Shown: positions 1-7,441, numbered from the stretch's first letter. The stretch: DNA of 15,830 bases from Pseudolabrys sp. (GCA_029945495.1 JAQSCR010000389.1:10225-26054); one strand, 5' to 3'. A program made the numbers and translations. The notes: generated by a model not told the origin, from the sequence alone.

Positions 1-1
1 G

Positions 2-19
2 CGCGGCCTCAAGGCCGCG
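2..19. repeat. Short palindrome at window edge
   Basis: Seven-base arms CGCGGCC and GGCCGCG surround a TCAA loop, followed by CCCGGAATGACGG. Elements of this look are common between genes in Bradyrhizobium-like genomes, which I state from memory. It could also be the terminator hairpin of a gene outside the window, but no T-run follows on the plus strand. It overlaps the region just before the first possible ATG (27) of the zinc-finger gene, one reason to prefer the later start at 81. Confidence 0.45.
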
Positions 20-80
20 ACCCGGAATGACGGAGGAGAGAATTGCGCCTACACTGCGATCTGGGTGGACGGGGACGGGC

Positions 81-386
81 ATGGACCGCAAGTGCGGGCA
101 TCTCAAGACGGTAAAAGTGGTGACGCCGTCGGCCAAAGGCTGCGAGGAATGCCTCAAGACGGGCGACTGGTGGGTGCATCTGCGCCTGTGCCGGACCTGC
201 GGCCATGTTGGTTGCTGCGACGATTCACCGAACAAGCACGCGACGGCGCATTTCCATAAGACAAAGCACCCGATCATCGAAGGCTATGACCCGCCGGAAG
301 GCTGGGGCTGGTGTTATGTCGACGAGACGTTTCTCGATCTGCCGACGACGACCGCGCAGGTCGGGCCGATCAAGAGGTGGGTGTGA
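81..386 (+). CDS. UBP-type zinc finger protein
   Basis: This is a 101-residue protein made almost entirely of one zf-UBP domain. Counting from the ATG at 81, the likely zinc ligands are C5 and H7, C21 and C24, C37 and C40, C45, and the histidine series H53, H57, H59 and H63 in the stretch NKHATAHFHKTKHP. In eukaryotes this fold binds the free C-terminus of ubiquitin. Bacterial stand-alone copies are common in Alphaproteobacteria, and I infer no ubiquitin role; the partner is unknown. There is no signal peptide, so it is probably cytoplasmic. An in-frame ATG at 27 would add 18 residues, but that stretch runs into a palindromic intergenic repeat and shows no zinc-finger character. The ATG at 81 follows a G-rich stretch (GGGGACGGGC). 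The family call is firm; the start is not. Confidence 0.85.
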   Translation: MDRKCGHLKTVKVVTPSAKGCEECLKTGDWWVHLRLCRTCGHVGCCDDSPNKHATAHFHKTKHPIIEGYDPPEGWGWCYVDETFLDLPTTTAQVGPIKRWV

Positions 387-415
387 GGGGGCTTGAACTT
401 GGCACCCCAAAGCGG

Positions 416-445
416 TTGCATTCATAGAAAATGCCACCCTATAAT
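416..445 (+). promoter_or_regulatory. Sigma70-like promoter for the 471 gene
   Basis: TTGCAT at 416-421 and a perfect TATAAT at 440-445 are separated by 18 bases, which is a good housekeeping-type match. Transcription would begin near 452, giving a leader of only about 20 bases. It sits directly upstream of the small gene at 471 and downstream of the zinc-finger gene stop, so the 471 gene is probably transcribed on its own. Confidence 0.5.
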
Positions 446-452
446 CACCAGA

Positions 453-466
453 TTTTTTTTGGGGGG
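453..466 (+). promoter_or_regulatory. T8-G6 tract holding the ribosome binding site
   Basis: Eight T and six G run together, then CGAA, then the ATG at 471. The G6 run is the only Shine-Dalgarno-like sequence and decides the start. A start at 393 would instead place this tract inside coding sequence. Two adjoining homopolymers between the -10 box and the start codon could slip in replication or transcription. Confidence 0.45.
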
Positions 467-470
467 CGAA

Positions 471-890
471 ATGGAATTATCTCGAGATCAGATCAAAGCG
501 CATCTTGTTGCCGACATGACGGTTCGGTTTCCGGGTCGACATGGCGTTTTTCCTGAAGCCCTTAAAATCGCCAGCCTCGGTTTTCCAAACGACGAGGCGC
601 GGCGGGAGTGGGGCAAAAAGGTCAATCAGTCACCCTGGTTTCCCGGCTGGTTTACGCCGTCCGAATTTCTCGCCTGCGTAACCATCGGCAAGGATCCCGA
701 GCATGATCCGACGAACAAGAATCCAAATCTGATCGATCTGATGCTCGCCACTCAGAATCGCGCGCCGGAAAGCAATGCGCTGGCGATGGAATTTTTCCAT
801 ATGGCGTCGACGCCTGCGAAAGCAGCGAAAGGAGGCGGCAAAGCAAAGCCGAAGCTGAGCCCCAAATCCGCGAAGAAAAAACGCATGTAG
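471..890 (+). CDS. Hypothetical protein with Lys/Ala-rich tail
   Basis: I do not recognise this 139-residue protein. The ATG at 471 is preferred over an in-frame start at 393 because a G6 run lies just before it and a TATAAT promoter lies between the two. Residues 1 to about 110 look like a compact, mixed-charge soluble domain (MELSRDQIKAHL at the start, then FPGRHGVFPEALKIASLGFP and a tryptophan-rich patch QSPWFPGWFTPSEF). The last 30 or so residues are low-complexity and strongly basic (AKAAKGGGKAKPKLSPKSAKKKRM, split around positions 115-139), resembling the nucleic-acid-binding tails of bacterial DNA-binding proteins. There is no signal peptide or membrane segment. DNA or RNA binding is only a guess from the tail. 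The stop lies 41 bases before the next gene on the same strand, so read-through transcription is possible. Confidence 0.6.
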   Translation: MELSRDQIKAHLVADMTVRFPGRHGVFPEALKIASLGFPNDEARREWGKKVNQSPWFPGWFTPSEFLACVTIGKDPEHDPTNKNPNLIDLMLATQNRAPESNALAMEFFHMASTPAKAAKGGGKAKPKLSPKSAKKKRM

Positions 891-931
891 TTCTTGAGTT
901 CGTTGTCGGCGTTAAATCATTGGGGCAGCCT

Positions 932-2095
932 ATGACAAATCGTGCAGCGTATCAGACGCGAAGCGTGCTTGCCGCACTCGCGGCGTTTATCCTCTCGACA
1001 ACGACATCGTATGCCAGTTGCACCGATGAACTTCGCGCGAAATTCGGCATGACCGTGTTGACCGATGCGATGTATGCCGATCCGGCATTTGCCGCGTGCG
1101 CCGCGGAAGCGGCGCGGCGCGAGCGGACGGCGCAGCGCCGCGCCGGCATTGTCAAAACCTCCCTGGCGCCGCCTGCTGCCGCGCCTGCGCCCGGCAAAAA
1201 GGCCGGCAAGGATGAACTGCCGCCAGCCTATGTGACAAATGTCTATCCCCTGGTGCGGCGCGACTTCAACGACGTCTGGCTGTTCGATCAGAGGAAAGGC
1301 GTCGGGGATATCGAAGATGCGGAGGGCGCGTCATTTTCCGTGGCGTCCGATCGTATAGCCAATAATACGACATGGAACGTCAATGCGATGGGCGCCGTGG
1401 TTTTCCAGGTGCTGCACGATCGCTATCCGAAAGGCCAGGAGCTTAATTTCATCGGCCTAAGTCTCGCGCCCTTTGTCACGATCAACCGCACGCGCAACAG
1501 CAACCCGAATGCCGTGACCAACAATGTCGATGAGGTAAAATATGGCGGCTCGGCCGAGTTCGGGCTCGATATCGCCGGCACGGCGCAATACTTCCGCGTG
1601 CAAGGCGCGGCCCTCGAGGATCGCATTGCGTCGACCACGTCGTCATCGGCGAATTTCGAATGGATTCCGGTGATCGATGGATTGATCAATTCTCCCATCG
1701 AGACGAGCAACAGCGTCATTCCGGTTTCGTTCGTGTTCGGTCCGGAATATCGGCTGCGCTACGATAACGTCGTCGCCAACGATCTGACGGGCGCCAAGGA
1801 AAAGGTGTGGCGCTCGGGGCCACAGGGGATCTTGCGCTACAAGGTCATTGGCACAGCCTTGCCCGACACCCTCAAGGACATTGCATTTCTCAAGAGCCTG
1901 CATGGCCAGACGACATTCGGCTGGCTGAGCAGCGCCGGTACCGGCCAGTACTTCTCTTATTTTAGCAGTTCACTCACCTACAATCTCGATCCGGACGGGC
2001 ATCTCGGTTTGACCGGCAGCTACACCAACGGCCGATCGGAAGACACCGGGCGGCGGATCGATTTGTGGAAGGCCGGTCTCACCGCGAAGTGGTGA
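932..2095 (+). CDS. Secreted protein, probable outer-membrane barrel
   Basis: This 387-residue protein begins with an export signal (MTNRAAYQTRSVLAALAAFILSTTTSYA, cleavage probably before SC near residue 27). An Ala/Pro-rich linker lies around residues 75-95 (PPAAAPAPGKKAGK). From about residue 105 onward the chain alternates polar and hydrophobic residues in short strands with Asn/Gly/Asp turns, many aromatic residues and no long hydrophobic helix. It ends in an aromatic residue (LTAKW). That pattern is typical of an outer-membrane beta-barrel, though I cannot name a family. The ATG at 932 is chosen because GGGGCAG lies seven bases upstream; a TTG at 920 in the same frame is weaker. A strong terminator follows the stop. 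Its function is unknown. Confidence 0.65.
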   Translation: MTNRAAYQTRSVLAALAAFILSTTTSYASCTDELRAKFGMTVLTDAMYADPAFAACAAEAARRERTAQRRAGIVKTSLAPPAAAPAPGKKAGKDELPPAYVTNVYPLVRRDFNDVWLFDQRKGVGDIEDAEGASFSVASDRIANNTTWNVNAMGAVVFQVLHDRYPKGQELNFIGLSLAPFVTINRTRNSNPNAVTNNVDEVKYGGSAEFGLDIAGTAQYFRVQGAALEDRIASTTSSSANFEWIPVIDGLINSPIETSNSVIPVSFVFGPEYRLRYDNVVANDLTGAKEKVWRSGPQGILRYKVIGTALPDTLKDIAFLKSLHGQTTFGWLSSAGTGQYFSYFSSSLTYNLDPDGHLGLTGSYTNGRSEDTGRRIDLWKAGLTAKW

Positions 2096-2118
2096 GCGGG
2101 CCGGCGGCAAAATAAAAG

Positions 2119-2142
2119 GGCGGCCGTTCGGGCCGCCTTTTT
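2119..2142. terminator. Bidirectional rho-independent terminator
   Basis: The arms GGCGGCC (2119-2125) and GGCCGCC (2131-2137) pair perfectly around a GTTCG loop and are followed by T5 on the plus strand. On the minus strand the stem is followed by CTTTTATTTT, so it can also stop nrdJ transcription. It sits 24 bases after the barrel-protein stop and between the two convergent genes. Confidence 0.85.
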
Positions 2143-2151
2143 AAGTCGTGG

Positions 2152-2174
2152 ATGGCCGGGTCAAGCCCGGCCAT
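2152..2174. repeat. Intergenic palindrome ATGGCCGGG / CCCGGCCAT
   Basis: Nine-base perfect arms flank a TCAAG loop and are continued by GACGTC. The wording (ATGGCCGGGTCAAGCCCGG) is the common dispersed palindrome found after genes in Bradyrhizobium and relatives, as I recall it. The TCAAG/TCAA loop is shared with the palindrome at 2-19. It has no coding role and lies between the terminator and the nrdJ stop codon. Confidence 0.6.
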
Positions 2175-2202
2175 GACGTCGAGAAGCTACTGCCTCAATC
2201 CC

Positions 2203-5200
2203 TCACGAACACCCGCTCGTCCCGCCGCAGGTGTCGCACTTCATGCAGGTGCCGTTGCGCACAAGCGTGAAGTTGCCGCATTCGCCGCAGGCTTCGCCTT
2301 CGTAGCCCTTGGCGCGGGCCTCGGCGCGCAGTTCGGACGCCGCCGCCTTGGCGTGGATCTTCACGTCCTCGGCATTGATCTGCGCCGCGTGCTCGAGCGC
2401 CTGAGCGGGAGAGAGCTTCATCTCCGGCTCCTGCTTGAGCGCGGTTGCAGCACCCGAGCCGTGGAATGCGGTGACGTTCGATGAGCCGACCGACGAGGCC
2501 GGGGAGGATGAAGCGCCCACCACCGACAGCTTGTCGGGGCGCGAGCGGGTCAGGCCCTTGGAGACGAAGTTCGGCGCCGGCTTGCCTTCCTCGACGCCCT
2601 TGCCGAGCGCGTCGAAACCGCCCTGGCTCGGATCGACATGGGCGAGGTCGTAGCGTTCCAGATACGACACCGCCAGCTCGCGGAACACGTAGTCCAGGAT
2701 CGAGGTGGCGTATTTGATCGAGTCGTTGCCCTGCACCGGGCCTTGCGGCTCGAAGCGGGTGAAGGTGAAGGCGTCGACATATTCCTCGAGCGGCACGCCG
2801 TATTGCAGGCCGAGCGAAATGGCGATGGCGAAGTTGTTCAACAGCGAGCGCAGCGCCGCGCCTTCCTTGTGCATGTCGACGAAGATCTCGCCGATGCGGC
2901 CGTCGTCATATTCGCCGGTGCGCAGATAGACCTTGTGGCCGCCGACCACCGCCTTCTGGGTGTAGCCCTTGCGGCGCGACGGCAGCTTCTCACGCTCGCG
3001 CAGCACGGTGATGCGCTCGACGATCTTCTCGACCACCTTTTCCGACATCGCCGCGGCACGCGCCGCGTTCGGCTTGTCGAGGAAGGCTTCGACTTGATCG
3101 TCTTCCTCGTCATCGTCGGCGATCAGCTGCGAATTAAGCGGCTGCGACAGCTTCGAGCCGTCGCGGTACAGCGCGTTGGCTTTCAGCGCCAGACGCCAGG
3201 ATTGCATATAGGCTTCCTTGCAGTCCTCGACCGTGGCCTCGTTCGGCATGTTGATGGTCTTGGAGATGGCGCCGGAGATGAACGGCTGCGCCGCCGCCAT
3301 CATCTTGATGTGGCTGTCGACCGAAAGGTAACGCTTGCCGGTGCGGCCGCACGGATTGGCGCAGTCGAACACCGGATAGTGCTCGAGCTTGAGGTGCGGC
3401 GCGCCTTCGACCGTCATCGCGCCGCAGACATGGATGTTGCAGGCGTCGATGTCGCGCTTGGCAAAGCCGAGCGCGGCGAGAAGGTCGAAAGTCGGCGAGG
3501 CGAGCGCCTCGGCCTCGAGGCCGAGCACGTCGCGGCAGAAGTCTTCGCCGAGCGTCCACTTGTTGAAGGCGAACTTGATGTCGAACGCGGTCGGCAGCGC
3601 CTTCTCGATCTTGGCCAAAGCCTCGTCGGTGAAGCCTTTGGCTTTCAGCGTCGTGTGGTTGATGCCGGGGGCCTGGGCGAGATTGCCGTGGCCGACGGCG
3701 TAGACCTCGATCTCGGCGATCTGGGCTTCCGTGTAGCCCAGCGTGCGCAAGGCCTCAGGGACAGCGCGGTTGATGATCTTCCAGTAGCCGCCGCCGGCGA
3801 GCTTCTTGAACTTGACCAGCGCGAAATCGGGCTCGATGCCGGTGGTGTCGCAATCCATCACCAGGCCGATGGTGCCGGTCGGCGCGATGACGCTGGCTTG
3901 CGCGTTGCGGTAGCCGTGCTTCTCGCCGAGCGCGATGGCGTTATCCCAGGCCTTCTTGGCGTGGGCGATCATGCTCTGGTCGGGGCAGGAGGCGTGATCG
4001 AGCGGCACCGGCGGCTGCGACACCTTCTCGTAGCCGTTGCGTTCGCCGTAAGCGGCGCGGCGGTGATTGCGCATCACCCGCAGCATGTGCTCGCGGTTTT
4101 TCTTGTAGCCGGGGAAGGCCCCTAACTTTTCCGCCATCTCGGCCGAGGTCGCGTAGGAGACGCCGGTCATGATCGCGGTCAGCGCGCCGCACAGCGCGCG
4201 GCCTTCGTTCGAGTCGTAGGAGATGCCGGAGGTCATCAGCAGGCCGCCGATATTGGCGTAGCCGAGGCCCAAAGTGCGGAACTCGTAGGAGAGCTGCGCG
4301 ATTTCCTTGGACGGGAACTGCGCCATCAGCACCGAGATTTCCAGAACCACGGTCCACAGCCGGACGCCGTGCTCATACGACTCGACGTCGAACTTGCCGG
4401 TTTCCTTGTCGCGGAAGGTCAGCAAATTGAGCGAGGCGAGGTTACAGGCGGTGTCGTCGAGGAACATGTATTCCGAGCACGGGTTCGAGCCGCGGATCGG
4501 GCCGGACGCCGGGCAGGTGTGCCAGTCGTTGACGGTGGTGTGGTATTGCAGGCCGGGATCGGCGCAGGCCCAGGCGGCGTGGCCGACCTTCTCCCACAAT
4601 TCGCGCGCCTCGACGGTCTTGGCGATCTTGCCGTTCTTGCGAAACGTCAGATCCCACTTGCCATTGGCTTCGACCGCCTTGAGGAACTCGTCGGTGACGC
4701 GCACCGAATTGTTCGAGTTCTGGCCCGACACCGTCAGGTAAGCGTCCGAATCCCAATCGGTATCGTAGACCGGGAAGTTGATGTCGGTGTAGCCCTGCTT
4801 GGCGAACTGGATGACGCGCTTGATCAGGTTGTCGGGCACGAATGCGCGGCGCGCGAGCTTGATCTCGCGCTTGAGCGCCGGGTTCTTCTCCGGCAGGAAG
4901 CAATCCTCGCCCGGGCCTTCGCAATTGATGCAGGCCTTCATCACGGCCTTGAGGAATTTCTGGTTGGTCTTGGAGCCGGACACCAGCGCCGCGACCTTCT
5001 GCTCTTCCAGCACCTTCCAGTCGATGTATTTCTCGATATCGGGATGATCGACGTCGACGATCACCATCTTCGCCGCGCGGCGCGTGGTGCCGCCCGACTT
5101 GATCGCGCCGGCGGCGCGGTCGCCGATCTTGAGGAAGGACATCAGGCCGGACGACTTGCCGCCGCCGGACAGCCGCTCGCCTTCGCCGCGGAGATTCGAG

Positions 5201-5922
5201 AAATTGGTGCCGGTGCCGGAGCCGTATTTGAACAGGCGCGCTTCGCGCACCCACAGATCCATGATGCCGCCTTCGTTGACCAGGTCGTCGGAGATCGACT
5301 GGATGAAGCAGGCGTGCGGCTGCGGATGTTCGTAGGAAGACTTCGACTTGGTCAGCTTGCCGGTTTGGAAGTCGACATAATAGTGGCCCTGGCTCGGGCC
5401 ATCGATGCCATAGGCCCAATGCAGGCCGGTGTTGAACCATTGCGGCGAGTTCGGCGCGCACATCTGGTTAGCGAGCATGAAGCGCAGTTCGTCGAAGAAG
5501 GCTTGCGCGTCATCTTCGCTGTCGAAATAGCCGCCCTTCCAGCCCCAATAGGTCCAGGTGCCGGCCAGACGATCGAACACCTGCTTGCTGGAGTGTTCGC
5601 CGATATAGCGCTCCTTCTCCGGCAACTTGGCGAGCGCCTCTTCATCGGCGACCGAGCGCCACAGGAACGAGGGCACGGTGTTCTCTTCGACCTTCTTCAG
5701 ACATGACGGAACGCCAGCTTTGCGGAAATACTTCTGCGCCAGCACGTCAGACGCCACCTGCGACCAGAATTCCGGCACCTCGACATTGTCCAGCTTGAAG
5801 ACAATGGAGCCGTCCGGATTCTTGATCTCGGACGTGGTCAGCCGGAACGGCAGCCCCGCATAGGCCGCGTCCTGTTCATGACCGAGGGTCATATCCTTGG
5901 TGTAGCGCCGTTCAATCCGCAT
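2203..5922 (-). CDS. nrdJ: Class II (B12-dependent) ribonucleotide reductase
   Basis: NrdJ reduces ribonucleotides to deoxyribonucleotides using adenosylcobalamin as the radical source, so it works with or without oxygen. The protein has 1239 residues, normal for the long alphaproteobacterial form. From the ATG at 5922, C205 lies in HACFIQS, an NNSVR motif is at about 404-408, the finger-loop motif is NPCSE with C482, then CNLASLNL with C493, and PTGTIG followed by MDCDTTGIEPDF lies further on. The last 32 residues form a cysteine-rich zinc/redox tail (CGECGNFTLVRNGTCMKCDTCG, split around positions 1211-1232), which in this family re-reduces the active site. The start at 5922 is preceded by AAGGGG at good spacing; an upstream in-frame ATG at 5964 lacks one. 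I see no cobalamin riboswitch box upstream. It is transcribed alone and ends before a bidirectional terminator. Confidence 0.96.
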   Translation of the reverse strand: MRIERRYTKDMTLGHEQDAAYAGLPFRLTTSEIKNPDGSIVFKLDNVEVPEFWSQVASDVLAQKYFRKAGVPSCLKKVEENTVPSFLWRSVADEEALAKLPEKERYIGEHSSKQVFDRLAGTWTYWGWKGGYFDSEDDAQAFFDELRFMLANQMCAPNSPQWFNTGLHWAYGIDGPSQGHYYVDFQTGKLTKSKSSYEHPQPHACFIQSISDDLVNEGGIMDLWVREARLFKYGSGTGTNFSNLRGEGERLSGGGKSSGLMSFLKIGDRAAGAIKSGGTTRRAAKMVIVDVDHPDIEKYIDWKVLEEQKVAALVSGSKTNQKFLKAVMKACINCEGPGEDCFLPEKNPALKREIKLARRAFVPDNLIKRVIQFAKQGYTDINFPVYDTDWDSDAYLTVSGQNSNNSVRVTDEFLKAVEANGKWDLTFRKNGKIAKTVEARELWEKVGHAAWACADPGLQYHTTVNDWHTCPASGPIRGSNPCSEYMFLDDTACNLASLNLLTFRDKETGKFDVESYEHGVRLWTVVLEISVLMAQFPSKEIAQLSYEFRTLGLGYANIGGLLMTSGISYDSNEGRALCGALTAIMTGVSYATSAEMAEKLGAFPGYKKNREHMLRVMRNHRRAAYGERNGYEKVSQPPVPLDHASCPDQSMIAHAKKAWDNAIALGEKHGYRNAQASVIAPTGTIGLVMDCDTTGIEPDFALVKFKKLAGGGYWKIINRAVPEALRTLGYTEAQIAEIEVYAVGHGNLAQAPGINHTTLKAKGFTDEALAKIEKALPTAFDIKFAFNKWTLGEDFCRDVLGLEAEALASPTFDLLAALGFAKRDIDACNIHVCGAMTVEGAPHLKLEHYPVFDCANPCGRTGKRYLSVDSHIKMMAAAQPFISGAISKTINMPNEATVEDCKEAYMQSWRLALKANALYRDGSKLSQPLNSQLIADDDEEDDQVEAFLDKPNAARAAAMSEKVVEKIVERITVLREREKLPSRRKGYTQKAVVGGHKVYLRTGEYDDGRIGEIFVDMHKEGAALRSLLNNFAIAISLGLQYGVPLEEYVDAFTFTRFEPQGPVQGNDSIKYATSILDYVFRELAVSYLERYDLAHVDPSQGGFDALGKGVEEGKPAPNFVSKGLTRSRPDKLSVVGASSSPASSVGSSNVTAFHGSGAATALKQEPEMKLSPAQALEHAAQINAEDVKIHAKAAASELRAEARAKGYEGEACGECGNFTLVRNGTCMKCDTCGGTSGCS

Positions 5923-6029
5923 AGTCTCTAGCCCCTTAAAATGGCCAGGCGGCTTACCGCCCAATTATCGCTCACGAACATGTCCCTGTCCGCGATTTTT
6001 TCGGCTCACGCTGCTCACACCACCCACTA

Positions 6030-6130
6030 CACCTATGTCCGGTGCTCTGCTCCCGCACCGGTTTCGAACTTCATTTAGGTGCCAGCTCGCACCGATGTGA
6101 AGTTCCGCAACTCGCCGTAAAACTCACTCC
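6030..6130 (-). pseudogene. Relic of an nrdJ 3' end, all Cys codons lost
   Basis: Read on the minus strand, this stretch aligns without gaps at codon level to the last 30 or so codons of nrdJ (2203-2300). The relic reads GSEFYGELRNFTSVRAGT, stop, MKFETGAGAEHRT, stop. NrdJ reads GEACGECGNFTLVRNGT, C, MKCDTCGGTSGCS, stop. The final stop codons fall at the same aligned position. Matching residues include E, GE, NFT, VR, GT, MK and T. All six NrdJ cysteine codons are changed (to Tyr, Leu, stop, Phe, Gly, Arg). An open frame runs from 6275 down to the internal stop at about 6075, but upstream of about 6130 it no longer resembles NrdJ. I read it as the tail of a lost tandem copy or a partial duplication lying just upstream of the working gene. 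Confidence 0.6.
6039..6061. repeat. Inverted repeat CCGGTGC / GCACCGG
   Basis: Perfect seven-base arms lie nine bases apart, within the far end of the nrdJ relic and about 120 bases upstream of the nrdJ start. As RNA it would fold into a hairpin in the nrdJ leader. There is no T-run, so it is not a good terminator. Its origin may simply be the decayed Gly/Cys codons of the relic. Confidence 0.4.
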
Positions 6131-6661
6131 CGAGACACAGAAGTGCCCCGTCCCAAATCGCCATGTTCTGGCGTGGGCTGAGAGACGACAAAGCGTCATT
6201 TTGGGCGTTCGGACCGCGACTTAAACTCACACTGCCGAACAATCTGAAGCTATTTGGACTCACCCGAGCCGTCAAGCGATAGTAGGTCGGGTCGGTTAAT
6301 AATCTACCTATTGTGCCAGACCGGTGAACTATGGGGAAAAGATTGGGCGGCGACGGGCTGAGTATTGAGCGATAAAACCGGCTCGGGAAGCCTTTTTCTC
6401 GACGGCGCCAAGTAGGTTTTCCGCCCTAGGCCGATGACGGAAAAATGACGCAAAATGGGGATGGCTGGTCACCCACAACTTCTTTTGCAGCGACGCGCAA
6501 GCGGGGAAAAGCCCGGGATAAGTCGCGCAATTCGGGTTCCAGAGTCGCTGATTCTCGAAACGGTTTCAGCGCGTTAGCGAGGCCGCCGGGCGCTTGCGGC
6601 AGTGGGGGTAAGACACACAAGGCTGTGAATTCGCCCATAGCGCACCAAAGACGGCCACAAC
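6131..6661. other. Gene-poor stretch upstream of nrdJ
   Basis: I see no convincing gene here. It is lower in GC than the flanks and its short open frames lack ribosome sites and protein-like composition. It holds an inverted repeat TTTTCCG / CGGAAAA (6417-6423 and 6438-6444, 14 bases between). It also has a single degenerate NrdR-like core at 6301-6316 (minus strand CAATAGGTAG, 8 of 10 to CWATATATWG), too weak alone to call. The nrdJ promoter should lie here or in 5923-6030 but I cannot place it. Confidence 0.4.
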
Positions 6662-6775
6662 GAAAAAGACGGACCCTTTTCAAGGCCCGCCTTTTTACAC
6701 CCGGCACTGTCGTCTCGAAGGCAACCGCCGCACCCGCGGCGTTGCCGAATTCCTGCTGATTTCGTGCTCACTTCC
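6662..6775 (-). ncRNA. Candidate small RNA
   Basis: On the minus strand a possible promoter has TTGCGT (6804-6809) and CTATCG (6782-6787) with a 16-base spacer, resembling rhizobial promoters that end in CTATAT. A transcript from about 6775 would contain a strong hairpin at 6720-6746 (GGCAACGCCGC, loop GGGT, GCGGCGGTTGCC, one bulged G) and end at a rho-independent terminator at 6663-6691. The length would be about 110 nucleotides. No open frame of note lies inside. It could instead be an attenuated leader of nrdJ, but the terminator is some 740 bases from that start. I do not recognise a known RNA family. Confidence 0.35.
6663..6691 (-). terminator. Rho-independent terminator, minus strand
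   Basis: On the minus strand GGCGGGCCTT, loop GAAA and AGGGTCCGTC form a ten-base-pair stem (seven Watson-Crick and three G-U pairs) followed directly by T5. On the plus strand T5 also follows, but the G-U pairs become mismatches, so the minus direction is the better one. No protein gene ends just before it, which suggests a small RNA or leader. Confidence 0.6.
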
Positions 6776-6812
6776 TGGGCACGATAGCCACCGACTTAAG
6801 CAAACGCAATAT

Positions 6813-6919
6813 CGATAGAGCTTTTCCGGCTTTGATAGAATCAAAGCCGGGGCTCTGGCCTTTTGTTTTGACGCGTTTTCTTCACGCGAACCGGTTTCCA
6901 CTTCGCTCGAAAACGCTCT
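6813..6919. repeat. Dispersed repeat of two inverted repeats
   Basis: The first part is a perfect palindrome with arms CCGGCTTTGAT and ATCAAAGCCGG around AGA (6826-6850), flanked by partly matching AGAGC and GCTCT. The second has GCGTTTTC (6873-6880) and GAAAACGC (6909-6916) around TTCACGCGAACCGGTTTCCA. From memory, the core AACCGGTTTCCACTTCGCT within inverted GCGTTTTC-type arms is one of the commonest intergenic repeats in Bradyrhizobium and neighbours. It carries no gene. Confidence 0.6.
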
Positions 6920-6921
6920 AG

Positions 6922-6946
6922 GCGGCGTGCTTTCGGGCGCGCCGCA
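6922..6946 (-). terminator. Possible terminator after the Rap1a-like gene
   Basis: The arms GCGGCGTGC and GCGCGCCGC pair around TTTCGG with one imperfect pair, immediately after the stop of the gene at 6950. On the minus strand the sequence continues CTAGAGCGTTTTC, so the T-run is broken and set back. A weak or assisted terminator is likely. Confidence 0.4.
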
Positions 6947-6949
6947 GCG

Positions 6950-7441
6950 TCAGCTCTTGCAAGGGTATTTGTCCAGTAGCGCCCAATAGATCAGCAGCGA
7001 CGGATTGTATTTGATCTCGTCCGGATTCTTATGGACGTAGTCGAGGAAGGCCTTGAGCACGTCGATGCTCTGCATGTCTTCGGGCATGCAGACCGCGAGC
7101 GTGTGATTGCCGGCCTCATTGTGGAAGTTGAGAAACGCCATCGCCGAATTGATCCAGCCGAGGCAATAGCCGGTCTGATAGTTGCGGCGATACCAGCGAA
7201 TGTTGCCGTTCTTGCCTTTGCGGATCGCCCATTCGAGCGCGGTGCAGCGTTCGATCACGCGCTCGGTGCCGGTGAAACCCGTTCCATAGGGGCTCTCTGG
7301 CACGGGTGCCCTCATCACATCCTGCCAGACGCCGGGATGCGACTTCGGGTCGGGCTGCTGGGCGTGGGCGGTCGCCGCTGAAGCGAAGCTTGCCAGCCCC
7401 AACAGCGCCAGCGCCAGGAACGAGGCGTGAAGCTTAGACAT
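6950..7441 (-). CDS. Rap1a/Tai-like secreted protein
   Basis: This 163-residue protein has a clear signal peptide (MSKLHASFLALALLGLASFASAATAHA, cleavage before QQPD). The mature part carries the features of the Rap1a/Tai immunity-like family: a YCLGWINSAM segment mid-protein, then VCMPEDMQSIDVLKAFLDYV, a helix with NPDEIKYNPSLLIYWAL, and a C-terminal YPCKS. The cysteines in these segments are the ones that form disulfides in the family. Founding members protect Serratia against its own type VI cell-wall amidases, but most family members sit far from any type VI system and have no known target. No such system is seen here. The start has TAGGAG nine bases upstream. Its neighbours upstream on the same strand are the caspase-fold genes, separated by 87 bases holding a hairpin. 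Confidence 0.75.
   Translation of the reverse strand: MSKLHASFLALALLGLASFASAATAHAQQPDPKSHPGVWQDVMRAPVPESPYGTGFTGTERVIERCTALEWAIRKGKNGNIRWYRRNYQTGYCLGWINSAMAFLNFHNEAGNHTLAVCMPEDMQSIDVLKAFLDYVHKNPDEIKYNPSLLIYWALLDKYPCKS

Noticed and set aside
402..421. Sigma54-like promoter (TTGGCAC ... TTGCA)
   Set aside because: The GG and GC elements are 15 bases apart instead of the required 10.
2638..5706. Long plus-strand open frames (2638-4125 and 4369-5706) opposite nrdJ
   Set aside because: They are antisense shadows of a clearly coding, GC-rich gene; their translations are Arg/Ala/Val/Asp/Leu-rich without any recognisable domain.
6301..6316. NrdR box for nrdJ
   Set aside because: Only one degenerate site (8 of 10 in the core), without the second box at one or more helical turns expected for NrdR, and about 380 bases from the start.
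6426..6707. Minus-strand 93-codon frame
   Set aside because: It starts inside the region of a rho-independent terminator, has no ribosome site and shows no recognisable protein features.
6831..6846. FNR-like box TTTGATAGAATCAAAG
   Set aside because: The half-sites are three bases apart instead of four, and the sequence is the tip of a longer repeat palindrome.
5923..6949. Adenosylcobalamin riboswitch before nrdJ
   Set aside because: I searched by eye on both strands for the GCCAGGAGACC-type B12 box and found none.
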